Below are positions 1 through 16,700 of a stretch of 64,000 bases of DNA, piece after piece. The translations under genes were made by a program, and so were the position numbers. The first letter of the stretch is position 1. Every line of letters begins with the position of its first letter. The notes beneath the pieces were generated by a model. The model had not been told where the DNA came from. It saw nothing but the letters and a program-made list of their open reading frames with translations, and made no database searches. Source of the stretch: Adiantum capillus-veneris (taxonomy: Eukaryota > Streptophyta > Polypodiopsida > Polypodiales > Pteridaceae); assembly GCA_014529385.2 (NCBI GenBank), contig CM043954.1, positions 9,314,830 through 9,378,829 of the forward strand, in the 5' to 3' direction.

Positions 1-1111
1 TGCAGGTGGGTCTTATTACCCCTATTGAAAATCCAGAATGGATTTCTCCTATTGTGGTGGTACCAAAGAAAAACAAGCAAATTCAAATCTGTGTGGATTA
101 TATGAAGCTGAATGCAACTACTGTTCCAAACCCTTTTTCAGTTCCATTTTTGGATTCTATTTTGGATGATGTGGTAGGGCATGAGATGTATTCTTTTCTG
201 GATGGGTTTAGCGGATATAACCAAATTCGGATGGGTGAAGGTGATCAGGCTCAAACAGCTTTTAGTACAGCATGGGGCATTTTTGCATGCATAGTAATGT
301 GGTTTGGATTACGGAATGCGCCCTCAACTTTTCAAAGGGATATGTTTCAAATTCTTGGTCCCTATTTGACAAATTTTAAGCGAATCTTTCTGGATGATCT
401 CAGTGTCTTTGGAGCGCAATTAGAGCATTTGAAGCAATTGTGATCATGTTTACGAATTGTAGAGAGGTGAAATTTAGTTTAAATCCTCTAAAATGTGCTA
501 TCGCAGTGTGAAGTGGGAGATTATTGGGTCATGTATTTTGTGAGGATGGCATTTTAGTGGATTCGGATAAAATAGAAGCAATTATAAAAGCACCTTCATC
601 GGTGAATTCGAAGCAGTGTGCAATATTTCTGGGCCAAGCTCGTTGGCATGGGAGGCACTTGAAGTTTGTCGCACATTTGGCAATCCCTATTAATCAGGCA
701 GCACATGCCAACGTTTTTGAATGGACGCAAGAATGTGATCTGGCCTTTAGGAGATTAAAAGTTCAGTTGTCCAAAGCTCCGATCATGATCCCTCCGAATT
801 GGGGTCAGGATTTTCATGTTTTTGTGGATGCTTCTTACAGGGCTATTGGTGGTGTGTTGATGTAGGAACAGACTCAAGGATGGTTTCAACCTGTCTATTA
901 TGCCAGCAGAAGATTATCATCCGCAAAAAAAAACAATTCAATAACAAAAAGGGAATGTTTAGGGATGATTTACTCGGTGGAGAAGTTCCATCATTATCTG
1001 TTGGGACGACGATTTTTCTTTCATGTGGATCATTCCGCTCTTTTATACATGGTGTGCCAACAGAATTTGATAGGAAGATTAGCCAGATGGGTGCTCTTGT
1101 TACAAGAATTT
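1..1111 (+). pseudogene. Ty3/gypsy-1 polyprotein, reverse transcriptase to RNase H (left part)
   Basis: This is the reverse transcriptase and start of RNase H of a Ty3/gypsy polyprotein, cut by the window edge. Seen in frame at 6-443: the 'WISPIVVVPKK' finger region, 'FLDGFSGYNQI', 'GLRNAPSTFQ' and the catalytic box as FLDD ('RIFLDDLSVFG'), where YxDD or FxDD is usual. A stop and frame change near 440-523 precede the connection domain (524-865: 'GHVFCEDGILVDSDKI'). RNase H begins at 'FHVFVDASYRAIGGVL' and is broken by a stop at about 863. The last sense codons before the insertion read LLLQEF, and the protein resumes at 19927 with DFEVIHRPG. The element is therefore one coding sequence split by the 18.8-kb insertion and is clearly dead. 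Confidence 0.9.
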
Positions 1112-1254
1112 TGTCATGCCAAGGGTAGGACCAGGCACGGCCAAGGGCCAGGACGGACATGCAGCCCAGGGGGTCCCTATATTTAGTAGGCCAAGGGCCT
1201 ATACAAGGCATGGCTGGGTGGTGATGAGCATGTTCCAGTTCCCTTGCCCTTTCA
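1112..1254 (+). repeat. 5' LTR of short-LTR element (143 bp)
   Basis: Starts TGTCATGCC and ends CCCTTTCA (TG...CA). It contains several copies of the word CCAAGGGC and an AT-rich 'ctatattta' that could serve as a TATA element. It is the same length as the copy at 19784-19926. Confidence 0.9.
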
Positions 1255-1255
1255 T

Positions 1256-1267
1256 TGGTATCAGAGC
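1256..1267 (+). other. Primer binding site (initiator tRNA-Met)
   Basis: TGGTATCAGAGC lies one base after the 5' LTR. This is the classic plant primer site complementary to the 3' end of initiator-Met tRNA. It fixes the element's orientation as +. Confidence 0.93.
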
Positions 1268-1335
1268 TAGGGGAGAGGAAAGCCATGGAGGAGGGAAGGA
1301 GAAGGGTCGGCTTTCTGTTTGCAGGATATTGCATG

Positions 1336-5262
<3,927 letters not shown>

Positions 5263-5265
5263 ATG

Positions 5266-8200
5266 CTATGCTGGCACTCTGGCCCCACACAATCCTTGGA
5301 ACAACTCTACTTTTGTCAGTGCTGCCTGATGCACAAACTCATGAGCTGCAGAATCCAAACCAAGGACGCGAAAATACACAAAGTACATGTGTTTGCACAA
5401 CACATACGTGAGATGCCTGCTATCTCTTTTTTGGAAATCCTCACAAGTACATCGAGGAAAGTCTGCAATGGTCACCGCATAAGTAACCCCCTTTTGAACT
5501 GAGCCTGGAGTGCTAACATGAAAAACATGCGATGCATTTGTTACCAATATAACCTCTCTCATTAGATGTGCTTCCATGCTTTGGCCCAATGCTATCCTGT
5601 CATTGAAGTCTTTGGTTAATTTTGTCCTCCACCTTACATGCTTTCCATCTCTAAATCTAGCACGGAAAGAGCTCGGTTGTGTTCCACATTTCCCACCAAT
5701 AATGCGGTTCTGTTGTGCTGTTGTCTTATATCCCTGAAGCACAAATCCATTTTTGTGTAGCATCTCAACCTCCCATGGAAGCAGACACGTTCCCTCTTCC
5801 ACAACCAACATCCCCGGAGCGCCAGGAGGTACAAATATCATCCCATCAATATTCCATGCATGAGTGGTACTGTCATTGCAAAACCATACAAACCCCTCAA
5901 TAATTCCTTCTGGTTTGGCACCCACAGTTGGATATTTTCTCCTTCCCCAAAAGCAAGGGGCAGGCACACCATTTTGCACATTATCTAAATTGTTGTTTAT
6001 GAACCTACCACAACGTACTTTCTCTCCGGGGAGAACACCAAAACATGTCATTTTTCTGCGAGACTCAGTGCGCCTAATCACCCAAACAGTCCGAGGCACC
6101 TTTTTGTCTGGCCAAAGACTAGGAGTAGCGAAAGTATTTTGCTGGCTATGTGGTACATTGTAAATTGGAGTAGTGACAGTAACAAATTCTGGCCTATGAG
6201 AGTCTTCTTCAAGAGTTTCATCGGCATCAAGAAAGATTGAGCGTGATTTTTGCACACTCTTTTCCCTTACTGGAGCTCTATTCATCTCTGGACTTGGTAT
6301 TTGCATTTCTAAAATTGCTGACTGAGCTACATCAAGAAGTTTTCTATTCGATGTTGATGCTGAATGATTGCTCATAAATCTGGCTGCCAAGTCTGCCATC
6401 ATTGGTCGTACGGATGAATGCATGCCCTTCAAGTAGGCATTGTAGCGCACACTTTGAAGAACTGCTAGTGACATATCTGCACAAGTGACTTCATACAGAC
6501 CAATGTTATTCTTATAACCAATTGAAGCACGCATACTTGCATGTTTTGACTCAGAAAGATGTGTTCTAGGGACAAAAGCACCTGTCTCATCTTGAGCAAC
6601 AAATCTGTCTCCCCAATGTGTCACTCTAACATCCCACCATGACAACCATGTTTCCAATTCTAGAATCTCATCCAAAATAGCATGGCCCATTTTCCAAAAC
6701 TGTTTGAGTTCATCCCTTCATACTTGTGCTGCATGTTCTGAAGGTGCATGTAACCATTTTCGACACAATATTTTATGCTCCTCTTGATAAGAGGAACGTA
6801 TACACTTGACAGTGTGCTTAACCATGCTTTGTTCCCATTGAAAAACACATGATCTTTCTTTCTCAGGCATCTTTTTTTTGGCTCCTTCAAAATAGACAAT
6901 ACGAACTGCAATCCAATTTGCATTTGCCTCATCTGCCATAAAACCTCGAAATTCAGGCTTATCAAATCCATGATCAACTACAACCTTATTAAGCATTTTC
7001 CAAAACTCTATCTGTGCATGCTTGTTTTCCACAGTAAATTCACATATTGCCAATGTTAATAGCTCTCTTACATATGGGTCGTAAACATGCGCCGACTTAG
7101 TAGGCCAACCCTCCACACGATGAACATGATCAAAATGCACCCACATATCTTGCAAATTTCCACCAGGGCGCATACGGTTCACCAAATAAACACCTCTCCC
7201 TGGTCCCATAGTAGACATTTTAAATATATGAGGTTGTTGTCCAAGTCCAAGCTGACCTGGAAAAAGAACACTGTGGAGGAAGGGATATGTTGATTTTTAC
7301 TTTAAAGTCAAAATAGACTCCAAGCCAAGAGGTGTTATTCCTTTTGCCCGTTTAGCTGACTCTAAGGTTCTTTGAACACGCTGCTTGTCTGACAATGGGG
7401 TTACGAAATCTAGAAAACAAGAGAACTCTCCATCTGTCATTGGTGAGTCACCACCAACTACTTGAGAAACAAGCTTTTACATAATTAGGTCTTCTGTAGT
7501 TTTTCTTTCAAGCTGTTTGGCAGTTGTTAGAGTATCAAAGGCAGCTCGATGCATTAAGGCATTAGATATTGACTGGTCTGCAATTCTGCTCTTCCCCTCT
7601 GCAATAGGGTGTTTATGAAAACCTAAATGCAATACACATCTAGTAACTCCAGTCTTTTTAGATGGAATACAATAATATATAGCTGCAAGGCAAGTGTCAA
7701 TGCACGCTGGCATTTGACAACAATGAAAGCATTTAAGCTTTCCATTACCCACATCCAAGTGGCCTTTACTAGGAGCACACGCTGATTTTCCTCGCCATTG
7801 AGACTCATTAAATTGTCTCCTTCCCTGATAGTATGCACATTCTATATTGCAGCATCTCAAATGCCCTCCACACCGACTAAAACGAATAGTCCCATCGAAT
7901 ATATCATTACTGCAGGTAACATATTCTGTCCAAACATGCCCATCAAATCTATGTTCCATCCCATACATAGTAGAGTTGTCATTTTGAGGAGGAAGTTCAT
8001 AAGCAACATACCCATCATAATAAGTAGGCATTTCCAAAACCTTAGTGACACTTGTAGCAGAGGAGAGTGCAATATATAGATTGGTTTGCAGAGGAAGAGA
8101 ACGGATAACATCAAGTACACTTCTGATGCATGTAGTGCCATCTTCAACATTGATTGGAGAATCTTTTGAGCCAGCATTTGACGTTGATGGATGTTCGTTG

Positions 8201-8526
8201 CAAAGTACCTTGTAAAACTGTGAATATTCGTGATCCAAATGGTAAAACAACTCATTTGAATCATTACGTGCAGGTTCAATTCTAACCTGCTCACCTTGTA
8301 GTGTAAGTGGACGCAAAGAGAAATTTTTGTTCTCCAGCTCAAAATGTTCTATTAAAGCTTCAACAGTAATAGTGCAATGCCTACTTTCAAACATTAGCAC
8401 AAGCTTCTGCTTATGTTTGGGACCGAAGATAGTGATATGACGAGCCATTGCATGGATTGAACAACAGTCAACTTGGAGAGTAACAGAGTGCGTTTGTTGC
8501 AGACAACAATCTCTTGGAAAAGGCAA
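5266..8526 (-). pseudogene. MULE-type transposase with N-terminal Cys/His zinc finger and C-terminal SWIM finger
   Basis: Three minus-strand segments form one decayed transposase. Segment 8526-7477 (349 codons) has a Cys/His cluster ('CNIECAYYQ', 'CFHCC', 'CVLHLGFHKHP') resembling the WRKY/GCM-type DNA-binding fingers at the N-terminus of MULE transposases. Segment 7218-6718 fits the DDE core: 'GFMADEANANW' in the second-aspartate region, then 'CVFQWEQSMVKHT', which resembles the family's C-x-x-H helix but with Q for H. Segment 6690-5266 (474 codons) ends with a SWIM finger, 'CTCEDFQKRD' followed by 'LCKHMYF' (CxC...CxH), which binds DNA or protein in MULE, FAR1 and MuDR proteins. Frame changes occur near 6700-6720 and 7220-7480. 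Terminal inverted repeats could not be found by eye. Confidence 0.8.
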
Positions 8527-9155
8527 AATGTCTATATTAAATCACCTATGCCACGTACGTCTTGATATTAAGTGTGAAAAGGCCAAAACTTAGGGTTAAA
8601 AAATGTTGGTTTTTTGTTATTCTAGTCCACTCTGCACGAGGAGATATGTCGGCATCAACATTAGATAAAAACACCCTATGCTAAACGATTACTGATTTGC
8701 CTACACATGTATGCTCAACTTGTACTGATTTGTCTTGAAGTTTAAACCTATTGAAAGCATTAACGTATTTTTATTGCAAAGTAAATGTCCCTCGATGTTT
8801 TCATACAGAATTTGTTTTATTGCATTATTTTATTTTATTTTGCATTTTTTTGCGAGGTAATTTGTGGCAAAATACATGTTAAACATGCAAAATTGGATCT
8901 CAATTATAAAAAAGGAATAAAGATTAAAAAATCTTGAACAATCTAACCAAAATAGATACAAAGGTATTTTGGGAATTTTTGAAATTTGAGGGGTATTTTG
9001 AGAATTTCTATGAATTAGAGGGATTTTCTAAAAGCGTGCGCTCTGCTCTGCTCCTCTCTACTCGTGGTCATCGTCTGCAAGCAGTCTTGCGCCCTGCGAG
9101 CCGTACATGGAAGTCGATGGCGCCTAAACGCCGTCCCCCACAAGGTAGAAGCTCT

Positions 9156-9210
9156 GGGACACTGCCCTAACTGCTACCGCGTCGGCGCGGGACTGTTTAG
9201 GGTCGAGTCG
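9156..9210 (+). repeat. Palindrome-centred 55-bp repeat, copy A
   Basis: Contains 'accgcgtcggcgcgggac' followed by 'tgtttaggg'. It aligns well with copy B (13059-13114), about 3.9 kb away in the same orientation, and less well with copies C and D. See the finding on these repeats. Confidence 0.7.
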
Positions 9211-11218
9211 CATTTTATTTTTCAAGCTTATTCTCTTAAGAGTCCCGTTTATGATGAAATTTGTGCTTAAGAGTATCTGTGTATGACGAAATCTGCAAGT
9301 AGCCTTGCGCCCTGTGAAAATGACCATCAACAGTAAAACTGTTTATTTCAATAGTAAAATTAAGTCGTGTTTGGTTCTCTTGGCAGCGATGAAATTGTTG
9401 CTGTATGTTTTGTATGGGAAATGTTGGATTAGTCAATAAAAAGGGTATTGTGTTGAAATGCAAGGATTTTCAGTCTGTCCAATGGTTGAATGTGGTTGCA
9501 TAACCCCAAGATTAATATCATTTGTATTCTTGAATTCTTTCTATGGTTAGCTACTGCTATGGCTAATTCTTTCTATGGTTAGCTACTGCTGCCTGCGCTC
9601 TTAAGTAAAATCTTGATTCCTGCAGAGTTTCATGCTTGACTCTGTTGTTTCTCTCGATTGCGAACTCTCAATATAGTTCGCTTGTTTAGCTCTTTGATCT
9701 TGTCTGGCTCTGAATATCCTCTTTGACGTCAATGTCTGCCAACGTCTTCTCCTACTTAATATGTAGTATGCCTCTAGGTATTTTAACTAGAGCTCTAGGT
9801 ATAGTGGCTGATAGTAATCCGGAGGATGAGTACAAGGAATGCATTACAAAAGCTGCTGGTTTGGGTAGGGCAATTGATCTTGCAAAGAGTGCCTTTTTAC
9901 CTCCAAAATTCAACAGGCGTCCACAATAATATATGATGTGCATGTTCAGTTCCTCATGGGTCAATGAAAGCTTGTCAAATTGGTAACTTATTGAGCAAGC
10001 TTGGGATACATGATCTGCATGCTTCCAAGAGAAAATGCAGATTTGTAAAATAGAAACTATGAGATCCTTCCTCTTATTGCCACTAATTATGCTCTGTCGC
10101 ACATGCCAATTATTGAAAAATTTGCACTAGTCTTCTAAAACTGGAGGACATTCATTCTTTCAAAACGCCTTTCGTATTGCGCTTCACAATATTCCTACTT
10201 GTATTCTTGTGGGTACCATATGGCAAGCACTTTCCCCCTTCATTTGCTACTGAATTTCTGATGCTAGTACATTCTTGGGGTTATGAATGACTCATTGATG
10301 TAGGTTTTTCCAAGATACTGTCTATTTTGAGCTTTTGGTCGGCATAATTATTGTTGAGCTTGCGGTGTTGGGTGTTTTCCCTTCATGTTATGATATGTTG
10401 TTTCCCTAAGACACTCTTACCTTTTGTTCATTTTTTTGGTAGTGCAAAGGGTAATGCAGTACGACAAAATCCAAGATTAACCCATGAAATGCGTATACTT
10501 ATAAATCAAAGGTTCAATCCCTTAAGTCATTTGCAGCAAAGGGCAATTCTTTTTCTTTAAACTTACATAAAAAAAAAAGCCAGCTTAACACACTTTAGAT
10601 ATAGCTGACACTGGTAAAAAAGTTCCATGCTTTGGATGACAGCTTTAATTATGAGGTCCCCCTATCAGTCCCAGTGCGGTCGTGTCTTACTCGTCCATGT
10701 TCTGTGTCCTGTCCATACTGGCACCTTTACCCTCATGTGCCACTGGTCTGCCTGGCTTCCTTCATCATGACCATCCTTTTGTCCAAACCCTGCATTTTGA
10801 CAACAGGCCAGGTAGGGCAATTTTCCGCCAGCATCATGATCTTTGAAAGACTTGTTGCAGTTTGTTGTAGAGGATTTTATTCTGAAGCAGAGTCTTGGTG
10901 TTGAAAATGCCTCCAGCAGTGGGGTCAAAGAAGTCTGGTTTTCTATTGGAAAACTAAACCATGGCCGTGGGTTTATTTTTTGCTTGTATGTCAATATTGC
11001 GTTGTCGAGAAATTTATGGTCTTGCCGGGAAAGCACCAAGCTTATGGCTGTGAGAGTTTGTGAGAGAACTCAAAAAAAATATATGAAGGAGTTAAACCAT
11101 AGATGCCATGAAGACTAGGATTTGGAAAGCAGTGCAATCAAAGAAGCCCCACTCTTTCTCTCTTGCACTCACACACACATAGAAAGAATACAAAAGAGAA
11201 TGTCAAAATAGCACAAAC

Positions 11219-11640
11219 ATGAAAACATCAAGGCTATGGTCATATCGTATCATGGGTAGTATGAAAGGGTTAATAGATGAGTTAATGGCATTCAATCTTG
11301 GCTGACCAAATAGGCTACGAATTGTTCTTTGGAATTGTAGTTTTGTGCTTACCATAATATATATATTTTGTCTAGTGATTGGGATTAATTGTGTGTACAA
11401 AACCTCTTGGTTCATAGCAAGATAACTATGCTTACGTCAAAAGAAAAGTTATAGTCTATGAGAGGTAGTATAATGGGGTCCAGTGATAGAAGTATTTCAT
11501 TGAGCCTTTCTGGGCCAAAGAGAAACACTATACGTTGTTGAAAGTGTATTTTACGGCTAATCCATACGTTAATTCTAATAGATTGTACATAGTGAAAGCG
11601 ATAGAAATGATCATCATGTGGGTTATTCATCTAGGATAGT
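11219..11640. repeat. Diverged tandem duplication, ~209-bp period
   Basis: Two adjacent copies (about 11219-11415 and 11428-11640) share phrases such as 'ggtagtat' and similarly spaced blocks. Read on the minus strand they give related peptides ('SLFGQPRLN' against 'FLFGPERLN', then 'PFILPMI' against 'PIILPLI'). Whether this was ever coding is unknown. Confidence 0.55.
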
Positions 11641-11828
11641 ATGTGAGAAATGTAGATATGAGAGAAGTGAAGCGATGAGAATTTTCCCTCCCAAGCCCTA
11701 TTCTTGCCCGTAGGCAATAAGGATACTGCGGGGAGAGATGTACCTGTAGCAAAGAGAATCTAAAATTTGTAGAGAGGATGAATTACTAAGAGTGAGAGAG
11801 ATAGGTTTGGTTAAGGAGATGAGATTAG

Positions 11829-11854
11829 ATATATATATATATATATATATATAT
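11829..11854. repeat. (AT)n microsatellite
   Basis: Thirteen AT dinucleotides in a row. Confidence 0.95.
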
Positions 11855-13058
11855 GTGTTGGATTAAAGATGAAAAAGAAAACAACAAGAAATCAAGAAAA
11901 CATCAATGTAGAACACATCTTACTTGACAAACCCTTTGGCACCATTATTGATGGAGAGAGAAGAAGAGGGGAGAAATCCAATTTGATTGATACGCCAAGT
12001 GCAAGACCTTCTTTGATTAGAGTTGATCTTCCAAGGATAGTGTACAAGAATGGCTAGTCTTCCTCTAGGAGAAAGTGTAGGCTTGGGCTCATGTTAATGG
12101 CTAAGTACAATTAGGCATTACTACTCACTCCCTCAAGAATTCCTCTCATCAATGGCTTGAATGCTTGACTTTTTTTTCAAGGAAGAAGAGGTCCCCTTTT
12201 ATAGGTGAAGGGAACCCCCAAGGGTTTACACAAGAAGAGAGGAGCCAGTGTGAATAGGAATTGGAAAAGTTGGAAATGAGCTGTCCCTGCATGATGTGGG
12301 CAGACTGGGGTCCAGTATTTTGATCATATCTCCTCAACCGTGGCTCCAAATAAAAAAGTAAAAATATAGGCAGAAACTTCAGCTCATTAGCTACGATTTT
12401 CATTTTAAAATCATTTTCCAATTCGGATTGGAACCTTGTGTAAAAAATTCATCAAAATAGGGTCCATTTTTGACAGCAAAAGTCTTCCCGTGGTCCCCTT
12501 AGCGTAGACTTTCATTTAATTCCAAAGGACACCTCATGCCATATGAAAGCATGACATTGCTCCTTGACAAAGTTTTGTAATCATGCTTGCAATAATGCAT
12601 TAAAATAAGTGTATCTTTGAAATCATGCCACCTAGTGTCCCACTAGGATTTGATTCCCTCCTAGTAGCTATTTAAAAAGAAATATAAGAAAAGTATAAAA
12701 AATACATAGAATATATATATATTGGAGTTTACCCTAGATATAGGATCTAGCTAGGGTGTGAGATGATAATGAGATAGTAGAAATAAAGAATCAATGCTTT
12801 TTGCCCCAAGTTAAAGAGGCGAAGCTATTGGTGCTTTTCCCATAGTATTTTCTGATGGTAAAGTAAGAATAGGTTACCCTTGAGAAAAATAATAGGATGA
12901 GATAGAAGGATTATTATTATACTTAAATATGCATATGTACATTATAGAAAAGATAATTATGTATCTAAAAAATTACAAGATAACTCTTGTAGCATGCGTT
13001 CCCACTATGTACGTGTCACAACACGACAGCGTATATTATTTCTTACTTGAAATGTTTT

Positions 13059-13114
13059 GGGACATTGCCCTAACTGATACCGCATCAACGCGGGACTGTT
13101 TAGGGTAGAGTCCC
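13059..13114 (+). repeat. Palindrome-centred 55-bp repeat, copy B
   Basis: 'gggacattgccctaactgat', then 'accgcatcaacgcgggac' and 'tgtttagggt'. Near-duplicate of copy A at 9156. Confidence 0.7.
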
Positions 13115-13377
13115 GGTTTAAGGTTCTGGGAAAAGTTGATGTCCAGTTTGATGGTCACGCATTTCACCTCCACCAGCTGTGGTGTTATCTTGGGCACTGT
13201 CATATGAATTTCTGTGTATTATTTTATCCCATTGCATTATTTTGTGTATCCACAAGGGTCCTTAGCACACTACCTTGCTGATCCTTTTAGCGCATATTAG
13301 TGAGGGGAGCCCTAACGGCATGGTTTCACATTGCTTGATGATCCGCATAGGCTCTACTTTGTGGGTTTTTGTCTATC

Positions 13378-13435
13378 GGGATCATGGCATAACCAGTCCC
13401 GCGTCGACGCGGGATGTTCTAGGACTGTGTCCGGC
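13378..13435 (+). repeat. Palindrome-centred 55-bp repeat, copy C
   Basis: Contains the perfect 18-bp palindrome TCCCGCGTCGACGCGGGA (13397-13414) followed by 'tgttctagg'. Same orientation as copies A, B and D. Confidence 0.75.
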
Positions 13436-13494
13436 TAGGTTGGTATTAGAACAATGGAATATTTTTATGTCAAGCATGCAATAATTTTCTTCAA

Positions 13495-13550
13495 CGGGAT
13501 AGTGGCATAACTAGTCCCACGTCGACGCGGGATAGTTTAGAGCGGTGTCT
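13495..13550 (+). repeat. Palindrome-centred 55-bp repeat, copy D
   Basis: 'tcccacgtcgacgcggga' (13515-13532), one mismatch from a perfect palindrome, followed by 'tagtttagag'. It lies 150 bp before the first recognised exon of the methyltransferase pseudogene. Confidence 0.75.
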
Positions 13551-13700
13551 CAATGTATAGAGTTTTCATAAGTTTGTATGACCTTTAGTTATCAAACATG
13601 AATTTTTAAATGAAATGTACAAATGTCTTTATTATTAGGTCTGTTCAATAGTAAGTTTATTAGTGTTATTTTTGAAGGTATTGTTTTTGTTTTGATGTAG

Positions 13701-16700
13701 CCCCTCCACTGCTAGGGGAGGTTCAAGAAGACACGGCAGGAGTGCTTCAGTTTCAAAACCTGTTTGTAGTGATCAAGTTAGCTCAGTGGCCGAGACGGAG
13801 TTGCCAGATGAGAGCGATAGTCATGATATTGGTTTGGGTTCTTTACATGAAGTGGACCAAGAGATAGCTAATGTTGAAGCTGCTATGCAAATAGTGCCAT
13901 TTAGAATGAGACTTGAAATACGTCCAAGTGTTGCAGATGAGGATGATAGCACATTGCACTTGGATCGAGGAGAGGACATTCTAAGTAACACAAGAGTTTT
14001 TAGTTGCTTTGAATGTCCTCCCATACCTCTTTTCAGGCTTATACCTCATGCTAAAGTTCGTGGTTTAAGGCCAGATGTAAGTGGCTTGAGGTCTGCATTT
14101 GCTAGAGAAGGCTACATCAAAGAGAAGGGTGCATTTATAGTTTCATTGTCTACATGTCAAATGGAAGAAACTCTAGTCAGAGGTATGCTTTCTTATTTTT
14201 AGCTTCTTCATTTCTTTTGATGATCATATGTAAACGTATGTCTTTCTTTTGTAAGATGCTATTATTGATGGATGGGATCCAATATGGAAACAAGTCAATA
14301 TAGAGTTTGAAGAAGAGGTAGCTGCACATCCACAATTTGAATCCCTTGCCCAAAAAATGTTCTATGTGTGAGAAGGGAATCATCGGGCAGTTGCTTGGCG
14401 AGAAGCCATTAATGAAATGTACTCTACTAACAAAGAGAGGCATTGTAGAGTTTTATGTACGATAATTGATACTACAAAGGTGTCAGAGATTGCATTGTTG
14501 ACTAATCTTCAAAGAATGAACTTATAAGTAAAATGCTAAATCAATTGCATTTTTTGATGTATTTATATTATTTTGGCACTTCTTTAAAAAATAATTATTC
14601 CTTTCTGTAGCATGAACACACATGCTTTGGTTACCTCTCACTTGAGAGATGAACTTGTCAATTTCTCAAATATTTGTGTGGCCGATCATGAAGATTATCT
14701 CCGTGCACTACCAGAGGCAGATCAGAAACTCATTGACACTACGGAAAAGAGGAACAAAAGGGGAAGAACCTTGGCATCCTCTTACACGGAGATATATTGC
14801 TCGTTTGTTATTTGATGTAAGTGTACTACATTCTTGAATTTAAGTATAATTGCTTTGTGATTTTAATGTTTTTATTGAATACTTATTGAAAGGTTCAAAT
14901 GTCAAAGGAGCTCCAAAGTAAGATAGAGAGTAAGAAAGATACTCTATCGCCACAAGATCTGAAACAAGAAGAGAAACAAATAATCGGAGACTTGTAGATC
15001 AAATATGGGGATCGTGTTGGAAAGGTATGGTTATTTTGACTAATTTGCAGTTTGTCTTTAAGTGCTTTTTTTAATGGAAGTTATGTGACAGATTTTGAAT
15101 ATTTTTGATCCTCGACATGGTAAAGAGTGGTTTGATAAAGTAATGAGCTTGAAATGGGGCCAAGAGAGTTGGGCGACATTAGAGAAGCTTAATTTAATTG
15201 CTCTTCACGATGCAAAAATGAAAAATAAGATCTTATGGTTATCATTGCTGGAGTCTAGCAAGATTACACGAGCGGCTTACGGATTGACTCGAGGTGACCA
15301 TAGATTCCATAGGTAGGTAGCACGAGTTTGGGTTTCTATCTTTAGTTGTTTCTTTTATAATTTATCTTTTTTTAAATTATATCACTTGATTGTTATAGTT
15401 GGTCGAAAAGAGAGGGTGCTATACAAAGAGTGCTTGATGGTTCTGAGATACTTTTTCTCGACTATGTGGATGTGCCGGATGGAATCACAATTCCTCCAGC
15501 AGCTACATTGGAGCTCTACTATGGAGAGATGATAGTAGAGGCTCGTAAATTCATGTTTCCATTAGAGGTGTCTTTGGAGGGCAGAAATAGTGATGCTGAG
15601 CTGCAAGCTCTTAAGAAGATCGACTACTATCGAATGGATTCACAAAGACTGCTATATAGGTAGTGGTCACTAAAATGTAACTTTGTTTTGTATTTTGTGA
15701 GTTTCATTGTGATAATCTAAAAGTTTGCTATATATTTTTGTTAGATACTTCTATCATTTGTTGGAGAAACAACACATTCTAGTCATTCCTTTTCTTGCTC
15801 GATCTTGGGTCCGTGTTGATAGTGAGGATAGCATGTATCCTCCCACTATGAATAATCGATCACAATGGGAGCTAGATCACTGTCCTTGGTGGATAGACAC
15901 GGATCAAAATTATGTGTTGGGTCGTGAGAGAGAGATCTACAATGCACAGAGGACTTCAAATCCCTCTACAGTTGTTGACACATCTGATGCAAATGCAAGG
16001 AGCGAGACATACACGATAATAGATCCGTTCATGCATGTGAGTCTCTTTAATGACTTTGTCTATGTTTTGTGAGATATAACACAGTCTTTGCTGATTTTCG
16101 TGCATGGCTATTGAGCATGATTAATGTATTCTTGACAGCTTCGCTCCCTAAAGATACAGGGAAGCAACACGAGACAATCGTTGCAACAGAAATGATAGGT
16201 ATGAGCATAAAATAAAAGGTTAACTAATCTTATGACATGTGTGAGCATGTACTTTTATTGATCTCTTTGTTATGGCTTACTAATATCTTCGCTTGGTTGT
16301 GTTCCTTGATAGCTTCTCTACCAAAACATAAGGGGAAGCAACACGAGGTAGAGGAGGAGCTTGACATGAGAGGTGCGTCCTTAAATAATATAGTTTGCGT
16401 AACTCACTAAGGATTGATAATCTTGTAATTGTTTTTTTATTGCACTATGTTATGAAAATGCACCCATGGTTTGGTGATCTCATTGTTTATAACTGACATA
16501 TGCTATTGGCACACAGAGCTTGCATCATTCGATGCGATTTGTTTTCCCTAGAGAGCAGTCTGTTCTACAGGCACCGAGAGATCATAGATGTTTAGCTATA
16601 TCAAGGGATTATATTACCATTGCACATCTGGTGTGCAGTCATTGATATGGATGCCCCTACACGAGCATATGGTCAGAGTCCGGTCTACAGATGCTGGTGG

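Larger units (their letters stand above)
8527..13700. other. Gene-poor interval between MULE remnant and methyltransferase pseudogene
   Basis: AT-rich DNA. A 68-codon frame at 9723-9929 (+) and a 91-codon frame at 10843-11118 (+) match nothing I recognise. The interval holds four short palindrome-centred repeats (9156-9210, 13059-13114, 13378-13435, 13495-13550), an AT microsatellite and a diverged tandem duplication, each listed separately. Confidence 0.55.

Noticed and set aside
1256-1267. tRNA-Met gene fragment
   Set aside because: Only the 12-nt primer complement is present, exactly adjoining an LTR; the same applies at 45583-45594.
843-1334. 163-codon minus-strand frame
   Set aside because: Antisense to gypsy RNase H and crossing into the inserted LTR.
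9723-9929. 68-codon frame (+) as a possible small gene or exon
   Set aside because: No recognised motif and no supporting splice context.
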